DNA of 29,841 nt from Lobulomyces angularis (taxonomy: Eukaryota; Chytridiomycota; Chytridiomycetes; Lobulomycetales; Lobulomycetaceae): assembly GCA_027604685.1 (NCBI GenBank), contig JADHYX010000213.1, forward strand, positions 7,158 through 36,998, in the 5' to 3' direction. A program made the translations under genes and the position numbers. This document shows, piece by piece, positions 11,938-21,207 of the stretch (positions are counted from its first letter, which is position 1; every line of letters begins with the position of its first letter). Below the pieces are notes generated by a model. It made no database searches. It was not told the origin of the DNA and was given only the letters and a program-made list of their open reading frames with translations.

Positions 11938-14525
11938 TCACTTTTCATCATTTGAAGAAACCGCCGATTCTTGACCTACCACACCTTCCTTGGGCAACTC
12001 TGAAGGTGTATTTGAATTAAGCGCTTCAGCATTTTGCAAAGATTCAGTTGGTGCAGAGATGGTGTTTTCTTTATTATCTGAAGTTAAATTAACAGTGCTA
12101 GCTACTTTTTCACTATTGGACACAGGAACTGCGAATAGATCTTTAGTAGAATTTTGATTAGCTGATTCCAATTTTTCAACGTTCGCTGTGGTGATGGTAG
12201 GTGTTTGGACTGAATTTAGTGGTTGAGAACTCGTTACACTAGATCTACCTGGCAATGTAGGGGACGAAAAATTATAAAGTGAAGCAACTTCTGCTAAGTT
12301 CACTAAATCTACATTTCAAATAAATTAAAGCAAACCTTAATCCAAGTTTCGCTTACCTTTTAATGATTGTAAAATTTCAGGAGATTGCAATAGTGGTAGA
12401 GGTAAGGAAGGTTGCGAAACTGGAAAGTGCTGTAATAATCATCAATTTAATTAATTAAAAAATAAAAATGGAACCTTAGAGTCCTTGAAACTTGAGTGCA
12501 CTGAAAACAAGCAATAAGTCAAAATAAACCTTGTAATAAATTGTCTCAAAAAATCATCCTGCAAAAATCTTTTAAAACTTTTATCTATAATATGATGTAC
12601 AATAAAAAACTGATTAAAAAAGAACGTTACCTAGGTTGTTTAAATTATTATCCACCACCTCTAAAATGGTTTTCTCCACAACATTCATTTGGGTTAAACA
12701 CTGAGCCCAGACTTCACTTGAAATTTGAGTTGTTTCGCTAATAAAAGCGAATGCTTTGATTGGAGCATGCAAAAATAATGTAAATAAACTTCCAATTTGC
12801 GTCGTGTCCTTTATTGTACTTGGGTATTCCGTAGGCCCCATTAAAATTACCAGTGGGGCAGGAAAAACTTTTGGCATTGACTGATAAAAGGTAAATTTTC
12901 TCATAAAAATAGTTAATTAGTTACTTTAAAGGCACTACTGTTGGTACTGTCAACAATTAAAAATAGAGGTTTTCTGGTAAATGGCACCAAATCATATGGA
13001 TGTAGACAATGAGCCAGTGAGGAAGAATCCGTTGTTGGTGGCCCAGAAGTGGTTGAAGATGTAGCAGTACCCTCTGCTTGTGAGTTTGCAGGTTTCCTAG
13101 TAAAGCTAACCGCAGTTGCAATCCCGCCCATGTACCCTAATCGATAAAAAATTTACAGGTTATCAATTTACTTAAAAAAATATATTTATACCAGCTTCAG
13201 TATGTTCTCCTTTCACACTGCGCTTCGCACCATCTGCTGAGAGATACAGTAGTAATGCGGAACTGTCTCCGATATCCTATCATTGAAGATTTAAGAATTC
13301 TGGAACAAAACAATTTGCAATACCTTAAAAGCTGTTGCAATATATAACATTAATTGAGCAAAAGTAGGTCTATAAAGCAGGTATTTATGCGGATTATTCC
13401 TTCTTGTCGCATTACTCTTTTCAGAAGCCAATGCTTCGGAACTTGCAGATTTCTCTTCACTAGGGTTTTCGCTTTCTTTTTCGCTGTGATTTGCAGCTGT
13501 CGGTTCTCTTTCCAAAGATTGTAAAATTCTATACATATCTAGCGTTAGTTCTGAAAATTTAATCTAAAAAATTAGTTAAGGCAACACATAAATCAAAACC
13601 TGGTTTTGAAAATTTCCAACTAAAATGGATTCTTGCAGCTTCATTTTTGGTGATCCATCTTTATCAAATTTAGGGGTCCTCTCAATTTGAACTCTGCTTA
13701 AGCAAGATAATAAGTTTCCCTTCAAATCAATTGGAGTCAATTTTTTTTCAGCTTCGAGAAATGTTGAAATTTCACTCAAAACAACATTCCATTCAGGGGC
13801 ATCTGTCGGTTTAAATTCCTTGGTGTAATCTTCAACAAGAATGGTTAACTCCTCCATTAATTTTTTGATCATTTCATTTCTATTTAATAACAAACAAACT
13901 ACAATGAATCTTGCGTAATAGCGTAACTTTTTAACTACAAGCGCCAGACTATAGAAACAAATATAAGAAAATGTGTGCAATGACATTATGTATATACTTT
14001 CTAACATCTCCAATTTCTTTAAAATACTGTCTTTCTCTTATTGCATCATAAAAGATATAAGATTCAAATAAATAATTCGTTTCACTTGTTCTTAAATAAT
14101 AATGGTAATACAGCTCTAAAATAAACGGTTTCAATGTTAAAAGGGAATTAAAATTGAAAGTAGTTTCATACGTCCAATTTTGCTAGCAGCTTCACCAATC
14201 TCACTTCTTTTCAAACCGTAATAATCTTTATTTTCGAGTAAAGGTCTATGTAGCTGTTGAAATTTCCAAAGTTTGGTGTAAACTTCAAATGTTCTCTGAA
14301 AGTAAGGTTGCCAGTTTTTTCCTGTTGGTGGTAAATCTCTGGTAAATTGAAAAAACAAGATGCTCTGCTTAGTTGACTTTTTTTAATAACCTTAAGATAC
14401 CTTAAACCAGCAAAGAGTTGTTGAGATTTTTCAAGCAAGTATTGAAATTCCTCAACAATTTTGTTATTTATGGCCTTCTCCTCTTCACTCACGTAAGATG
14501 TAACGTTATTTTCACTCTCTTCCAT
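11938..14525 (-). CDS. SCAI: SCAI homologue (suppressor of cancer cell invasion family)
   Basis: Eleven exons: 14525-14401, 14338-14172, 14115-13998, 13948-13600, 13563-13324, 13276-13192, 13136-12925, 12880-12631, 12584-12475, 12429-12357 and 12308-11938. They total 2100 nt, or 699 aa. Family blocks in order: RTFEVYTKLWKFQQLHRPLL, IGEAASKIGQLYYHYYLRTSET, FYDAIRERQYF, VVKKLRYYARFIVVCLLLNR, NQIKFSELTLDMYRILQSLERE, NPHKYLLYRPTFAQLMLYIA, DLVPFTRKPLFLIVDSTNS, GSLFTLFLHAP and DDFLRQFITRFI. In animals SCAI is a nuclear cofactor that represses MRTF/SRF transcription and acts in DNA break repair; its job in fungi is unknown to me. The last ~110 residues form a Ser/Thr/Asn-rich low-complexity tail not part of the family core. 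Two Ser/Ala/Thr-rich inserts (residues ~290-320 and ~380-400) break the core. One intron is only 36 nt (13564-13599). Confidence 0.95.
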
Positions 14526-15509
14526 TCAAATTTTTTAATGATAAAATGTTGCACAATTCCTCAAGTTTAAAGAAAAGGAATTTTTGGGAATGTACTGAAT
14601 ATGGTGGATTTTTAAACAAATAATCTTAGATCAAAATTTAAGTACGATTAAGATCAACGCAGTTCTGGTAAAAAAACATTATTCTGAAAAACAATATAAA
14701 ATAAAACAAAATGAATCAATAAGAATTGTGGTGGCTGTAGATCTTAAAGATGCTACCTAGTTGAATTTTTTTTTCTGCATTAAATGATTGTATTTATAAA
14801 AGAATTTTATTGCATATTTACAATATTGAAAATTTTAATTAAAATTTAAAATCAAAAAATTTCCACTGTTTAAACACTGCAGTCTAATGTAAATATTAAT
14901 CAGAGAAAGAGTTTCAGTAAGAAGGTAATTTAAGCTTCATCACTGAATTTTTCTTAATTAACTTAACGTCAAACTTTATTGTTTCTAATTACTCTCATTT
15001 TCTGCAACAAGTTAAACATTTGATTAAAATTTTTGACGCAATAGAATTTTTAACTGATAAGGTGATAAATTCCCACTTGAAAGCTTAAAAAAAGCTCAAG
15101 TCATGTAATTTTCTGACTGGAGTGTTTTAACTTTTTATAAAATCAAGAAAATAATGAAGTTTAAAACTCTTGCACCACTTTATTTGTAGTTTTGGGATTT
15201 TTAATAAAGAGAGGTTTAGTTTCTTTTAGTGACAGACTATTTTAAACTAAATAATCTGGTCTTCGAAACAATTTACATCTTACGTCTTCTTAATGGAGCT
15301 GTGTACAGATTGTAGAATAATCTGCCACTTGAGTGCTTTGAGAAAAAAATTCAAATTTCTTAGATTAAGTACATCAAAGCTATTTGATTGAGATATATCC
15401 TCTTTAAAAATAAAAGTTATCCATCGAGGCTTTGTAGACAACACTTATTTTTTTTCCACTTCAACTTAAAAATTAAAAAAATTTCAATTTTTTGGAAAAA
15501 CACAAAATT
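14526..15509. promoter_or_regulatory. Long divergent intergenic region between SCAI and Sec2-like genes
   Basis: This 984-bp gap lies between two start codons on opposite strands. There is no open frame of note and no RNA gene I can recognise. It contains the ATCTT-A-AAGAT near-palindrome at 14741-14751, also seen in the 3967-4481 gap. It also has an imperfect hairpin at 15075-15101, with arms starting ACTTGA and ending CAAGT around an A run. Both promoters must lie here, and it is the longest gene-free spacer between intact genes in the window. Confidence 0.4.
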
Positions 15510-17735
15510 ATGTCAGAAACAGCACAAGCAGTGAATTCCCCATTGCAGTCTAGGTATTAACAGAAATTTATTTAAATTTTTTAAATATATTGTAATTTTA
15601 TACAGACTGAGTGCTTTAATGAGGAGATCTTCTCCTAATTTTAAACAACAAACTCCAGTCCAACCTCAAATTGATTTAGCTCAGCCGAAACAAGACCCTA
15701 ACTGCCCTTGCAATACATATGTTTTGGAAAATGGTATATTACTTTATTTTTTTCTAATTTTCTATCATGATATATCTGAATTACAGATTTTAGTCACCAA
15801 ACTTCTCACAAAATTTAATTATTCCATTTTTACTTTTCTTAATGTGTTTTTCCATTTTTATTGTTTAGACCCAAAATGTAGAGCATGCAATGGTCTTCTA
15901 AAACCTTTTGAAGTATTATTTAATGAAAACATCTCTAATAAAAATTTATTAGGTAATAAAATAAAATAATTTATTTAAAATTAACATTTTTCATTTGTTT
16001 TTTTCTTTAAAAAAGAAATTTCTAATCAGAAGTTAGCTGCTAGGTCAGTTCAATATCACGAATTGATAAATGAAAATAGAACATTAAAAGAAAAAAATGA
16101 GTTATTAGAATCGGTAATATTATATAAATTTTTTTTCTTTTTTTTTATTTGTGAAATTGTTCTGATTTTATATTATTTTTTTTTTTCATGTAACAGGATT
16201 TAAAAAATAAGATCTTGGAATTAAAGTCGACGCAGCGAGATTTACAAGTAATGGGTGAAAAATTAGTGGATGAAATTGAAAAGCGAGCGGAATTACAACA
16301 TAGTACGGAAACAGTACAAGAAGAAATTGCTACTTTAACAGAAAAACTGTTTGAAGAAGCAAACAAAAAAGTTTCTGATCAAGCTAGGAAAGCTCACGGT
16401 CATGCAGAAAGAGAGAAAACGCTTGAAGGTGAATTACTGAGTTTACGGGTAATTATTTTAAGAAAAACTATCTCTTACCACATGTTTTAGTCACAATATA
16501 ATGATGATTTGGCGCAGCTAAAGGAATTAAAGTCCAAGTTAACAAAAATTAGCAGTGCTAGTCAAAATATTAATTCCCCTAGTAGAAGAAATTTGGAGAA
16601 AAAATTCAGCGATAATGGTGGATTTTATCAATATGATGAAATTGATCCTTTTGTAATACAACAATTTAAGGACTTTTATTTTGCCGCTACCACAGAAAAG
16701 AAAATTTCGAACCTGGTGAAGTTTCAATTTTTAAAATCGAGTTTAGAAGAAGATTTTGATCCTTGTCTTAGAATTCAAAATTGTTCTAGTAAATTTCAAA
16801 AGAAATTGCTGGAATCTATTCAGAATAATACTTGTTTTATCGAAGAAATAAGTTCAACTAAGTTAAACCAAAAAAAGAAAGTGAACGGTACCACTAGTAG
16901 TAATGACAATATCCCTATATCCGATGATTTGTACAGCAGCGCTAATAAAGGTGGAGGGGTTGCGTTTAGTTTTAATTTTGGTAATTTGACAAATTCAAAT
17001 TCAAATTTAAGTTTGAGCGCGAATCCTCTACTACCATCCTGTTCATGTTGTCAAAAAATTATTGAAGAACCTAAATACCATTTAAAATTTACTGAATTTA
17101 ACCCGAATTATTTTCCCATTTGCCCAAGTTGTAGATTAAGATTGATTAATTGCTGTGAATTTTATGGATTGATTCGCAATTTACAAAATGGGCTATTTAA
17201 AAATTATATACTCGAGGATGTTTGGTGGGAATTTTGCTTGTTAAAATTGAAAATGTTTTGGAGTAGAGTGGGTTCAAATTTTACTCCACCGCCATTAAAT
17301 TTTAAACCAAATTTTGATGGAAACTTTTTAGAAAAACAACAGAGTAACATTAATTCGGAAAATACGGAAAATCCTTACTCCGCGCAAGAAGAGAGGAGAC
17401 CAACACTAGAGTTTCCAGTATTAGGGGAAGAACCTGGATTGGAGAGTAAAGAAGAGGGAGGCAGTGGTATTACCTTACCAAAGGAAATAAAAGTTAAAGA
17501 AAATCAGGCTTTAGAAGAATCAGGTGATTTGGCGGATATAAATTATGAAGCTTTTGGTGGTTCGGCATTAGAAAGTAACGAAATTTTAGGCACTAGTACT
17601 TGGAAACGAAAGGACGAAAATACAAGTGTCAACAATTTAAAAAAAAAATTGGATGAAGTTAAAAGAATTAGTTTAGATTTACCTAAAGATGAGTTTCAAA
17701 GAACATTTGAAGAATCTTTGAACAAAACCGAATAA
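15510..17735 (+). CDS. SEC2: Sec2/Rabin8-type Rab guanine nucleotide exchange factor
   Basis: Six exons: 15510-15553, 15606-15733, 15869-15952, 16016-16113, 16197-16448 and 16491-17735. They sum to 1851 nt, or 616 aa. Residues ~85-205 are a coiled coil containing LTEKLFEEANKKVSDQARKA, which matches the Sec2p GEF core that opens Sec4/Rab8 nucleotide-binding sites. Downstream, PCLRIQ and LLESIQNNTCFIEEI (residues ~300-330) match the conserved Rabin8 segment. Residues ~386-470 match the Rabin8 C-terminal domain: a Cys cluster (SCSCC), a second (CPSCRLRL) and the NCCEFYGLIRNLQNGL helix with Trp-Trp-Glu. The protein should promote exocytosis by activating Rab8/Sec4-type GTPases. The N-terminus carries CPC...CRAC (Cys48, 50, 61, 64), spaced like a zinc site; that is unproven. 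The C-terminal ~140 residues are acidic and probably disordered. The CBS gene follows 192 bp downstream on the same strand. Confidence 0.92.
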
Positions 17736-17927
17736 ATATTCAATTTTTTCAATTTTAGAAATCAGAAGTTATTTTGTTTTAGTATTTTTTTGTTTATAAA
17801 TTATAATAATATTATTTCTTCCATTCACTAGGATATTATAATTACTTACTATTTATTAAGAAAAAAATTTTATTTAAACATATAATAAAAATTTTTTTTG
17901 TGACAAAAAAAAACAGAATATCAAACA

Positions 17928-19442
17928 ATGGTGGAATCATACTTGACAAGTTTATTATCAAAAACCTCCTGTATATTTTATATCATTTTTTTATAACAAT
18001 AAATTAAAAAAGCAATAAATTAAAGAATATTTATTCATTTCATTAAATTTAGGTCAAGAACTACTACAAACAAGTTTAACTTCAACTGGACACGCTGCTC
18101 CAAAACAACCAATCTGTTTAGATTCTAATCTCAGTGTTCAAGAAGGGTATTGATCTCAAAAATATATATATATTATATTAAAAGACTTTTTATTTTTTAA
18201 CATCATTTTTGTGAATTGTAAGGTGTCAAGCTCTAGCGCAACATAGAATATCTTCGGCGCCTGTTTATGATGCATCTGAAGGTGGATTCGTTGGAATGTT
18301 GGATTTTAAGGTGTATTTTTTTTTTTATTAACAAAGTGTTGCATAATTTTTTTTTTGAAGTAACAAATCTAAAATTTCTTATCAAAAATATATAGGACTT
18401 AGTTACATATGTTTTAGAGGTGTTTCATAAAGTACCAAAGGAGAAAACATCATTTGATAGTGAATTAGAAGTTAGCGACATTGTCAAAAAAGCTTTACAG
18501 AATAATCATGGTGTTCACGTTAAAATGATAACAAATTTATCGAAAGAAAATCCTTTGGTTGCTGTTCAAACTACTTCCCCATTAACCGATGCAATAAATG
18601 AGGTATACATTTCATTTACAAATTGCATTCAATATTTTTTAACTATCGAAATTTACTTAAATTTTTTTTTTAGTTTAAAAGAACAAAAATTCATAGGTTG
18701 GTAGTGGTTGAACCAACAAGTGAAGGGAGCAACAGATTCATCGGTGTTCTTTCCCAGTCAACCATCGCAGCATTTATTGCTTCGAAATTTGGTAAAATGG
18801 TTCAAGATAAACCACCCAAGTAAAAAAAATTACTTAAAATTCTTATTTAAATGGATATCTTATTTTATTCTGTTCTGCAATAAAGTGGTTGGCCAACTGG
18901 TGAAAAATCCGTTGAGGAATTAGGATTAGTTACTGGAGGTGTAATTAGCATCACACAACATGAAACAGTGTTAGACGCGTTGTATGTAATGCACACTAAT
19001 AAAGTTAGTAGTGTTGCCATAATTGATCGCGCTCAAGGATATGATCAGTTATTAGGAAATATTTCAATGAGGTTTTTTGGCTGAATTTTTACATTTTGTA
19101 ACTTTAAAATAAAATAGTGATATGAAAGAAATCTTTGGTTCCAGAGGGGGATATAAACATTTATTTACTAATTCATTTAAGTTTTTTGTAAACTTAAGAT
19201 CTAATCAAGGTTTAGAAGGTAAAACAAGAAAAGAATAAAGTGAATTTAATTTTTCACTTATTAATTTCATAGCTGGAGGAAATGATAGAGCACCAAGTTT
19301 CACTATTCACCCAACTACGAGTTTGGTAAGTGCGATTGAACGAATGGCGGCAACTAGAAGCCACAGAGTTTGGGTGGTTGAAGGAAATGATAAACTAGTT
19401 GGAGTCTTGGGTTTAAGTGACTTTGTACAATTTTTTGAATAA
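17928..19442 (+). CDS. Four-CBS-repeat protein (AMPK-gamma / Sds23 superfamily)
   Basis: Eight exons: 17928-17970, 18053-18146, 18223-18310, 18396-18602, 18674-18819, 18886-19071, 19118-19218 and 19273-19442. They sum to 1035 nt, or 344 aa. Four CBS repeats are visible by their closing strands: ISSAPVYDASEGGFVGMLDFKDL, HRLVVVEPTSEGSNRFIGVL, VSSVAIIDRAQGYDQLLGNI and HRVWVVEGNDKLVGVLGLSDF. Two Bateman modules of this kind bind adenine nucleotides in the energy-sensing kinase subunit Snf4/AMPK-gamma. The segment VKMITNLSKENPLVAV and the layout also resemble Sds23/Moc1, a four-CBS inhibitor of PP2A-type phosphatases. I cannot choose between them by eye. The short first exon (MVESYLTSLLSKTS) has no homology support and rests on splice phase only. 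The spacer to the Sec2 stop is 192 bp, enough for a small promoter. Confidence 0.88.
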
Positions 19443-19755
19443 TTTAAAGAAAAATGATTAACAGTTTAAAAGTTTGGAATTATTGTAAATATTTTATTAA
19501 ATTTGCTTGGTTTTTTTCCTAGTTTTGTAGTCTTTTTTAGTATTTTTTTTGTTTTTTTTTGTACAGAAGAAAGTGAATAATGAAGTATTTATTTTTATTT
19601 TTATTATTTACAAAATCAAAAAATTTCACTCAAATCTATATATACATAAAATATTATAAAAGTCCAAATCAAAAAGAAAAAGAAAAAGAAGAAAAAAAGA
19701 AACCAATTGAAAGCGAAATATATTAAAAGTCTTTGGTTTTAATGAAATTGACTTT
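19443..19755. other. Convergent intergenic region
   Basis: The CBS gene and the seven-helix gene end toward each other. The 313-bp gap is T-rich on its left half and A-rich on its right half, with a purine run of AGAAA-type repeats at about 19674-19702. No gene or repeat element is seen. Confidence 0.4.
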
Positions 19756-20821
19756 TTACCAAGTTTTTTCATACTGAACATTGTAAGTTGCTTCTTTATC
19801 TTTTGTGTGCGACTGAGATACTGAAAAAGCACCACCTGTGTTTGACGACAAACTCTTTTTGTTTTTGACATAATCAACGATAACATCTTGCAGATGGATG
19901 AGACCAATGACTGCTATTATTATGCCAAAACTAAAGATGCCGTATTGAGCATTCAGCAACCATTTCATTCCAAAGGCACTAGCAGCAGATGCAAAAGCAA
20001 CATTGATAATAGACACAACTATCTCGGTTATTAATATAACAGCACCAATTACTTTGATTTGTTTTTCTTGCGACTCCCCCCGTGCCTTATCTCTGCATAT
20101 TCTTGAACCATCAGAAATGATCCTTAATACCAGTATGAATTCAATGGAATTGCAAACAACACAAATTAACGAGAATGCGTTCCAAAGGTTATTTGTTAAG
20201 ACATATTTCTCCTGTAAGTCGTCTTTTTCCACTTGAGTACCAGTACTGATAAAGCCTAAAATAGAAAACACACTCTCTGCTATTGCAGACAGAAATAAGC
20301 AGCACATGGCTAATCTTGCAGTTCCAATTAGGATCTTTTCACTGAGTGGTCTAGTTTTGGTTTTTGATAACATACTAAAAAGGATATGCAATTAATATTT
20401 ATACATAAAAAAAAAAAAAGTATCGCTTACATAAAAAAGTAGTTCATTAATTCACAATGAAAAACACGGCCAAGAGAAATAAAAATTAAGCCAACAACGA
20501 TAGAATAGATGGTGAAGTCAGAAGCAATGTTGGTATTTCCAGCAGCAAAGGCGAACGATTGTAACAGAAACGCCGTCAAGGAAATTATCTGATAAATATT
20601 TAAACGAGAAGATTTTTTTCTATTTAACACTTGTGCTAAAACCGAAATACAAGTTCCTGCAACCTAAAATATAATAATTTAAATACAGATATTAATATAT
20701 AACATTATCTAAAAGAATTTTTTTTTTTTTTTGTTTTTACCATAGCACCAGCAAACTTTTGAAATTCAAATGCACGATCATTGTGTAATTTATCAAGTGC
20801 CAATTTTTCAGTTTCGTTCAT
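19756..20821 (-). CDS. Orphan seven-helix membrane protein
   Basis: Three exons: 20821-20741, 20663-20431 and 20374-19756, summing to 933 nt, or 310 aa. About seven hydrophobic segments of 18-27 residues can be counted. They are near residues 24-39, 47-66, 73-100, 113-138, 157-182, 200-229 and 235-260, and a ~50-residue polar tail follows. The second loop side is basic (RKKSSR, SKTKTRPLSEK) and the loop after helix 5 holds SDGSRICRDKARGESQEKQ. The short hydrophilic N-terminus has no signal peptide. The count and the tail rich in Ser/Thr/Lys resemble a G-protein-coupled-receptor-like layout, but I see no DRY, NPxxY or other family motif. It could equally be a transporter-like or tetraspanning-plus protein. 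The start is the only in-frame ATG before the first exon. Confidence 0.82.
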
Positions 20822-21207
20822 TTTATTTTAATTATTCTCTTTCTTTTTTTTAAAACTAAATTTTAAAGAAACCTTGTTTTTTTTATGATCGAAAAGATGT
20901 TTTTAAATATCTTCTGGAGTTTCATTGAAGCCATTGGAAGCCTTACTTTTGTAGACTTTGTTTACTTTCTTTCCAACCGTCCTTCACAACGTCCTTGGGC
21001 AGCCTCAATTGGCAGCCTCATTACGCTTTGGAGGAAAATAGCTTTGGAGGCTCATAAAATATTTTATTTTCCTAAAAAAATTTATATGAAAATTTATCAC
21101 TTAATTGTTGGTATATAAAAAATATTAAATAATCCACTTTCTTAACATAAAAAAGGAAAAAAAATTAAAAAAGTCACTTTTAAATGCACTAATTCCAAAA
21201 AAATTTT
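20822..21207. other. Tandem intergenic region upstream of the seven-helix gene
   Basis: This 386-bp gap holds the 3' end of the NIPA-like gene and the promoter of the seven-helix gene, both on the minus strand. A plus-strand open frame of 77 codons (20885-21118) has no recognisable motif, no intron-linked partner and no neighbour relation. I treat it as chance. The segment at about 20925-21055 is less AT-rich than its flanks. Confidence 0.4.

Noticed and set aside
15075..15101. Imperfect hairpin as a possible small RNA or terminator
   Set aside because: The stem has a mismatch or bulge and an A-rich loop, with no supporting context; probably chance in AT-rich DNA.
20885..21118. A 77-codon plus-strand open frame upstream of the seven-helix gene
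   Set aside because: It has no recognisable motif, no in-frame partner exon and lies where the opposite-strand gene's promoter should be; treated as chance.
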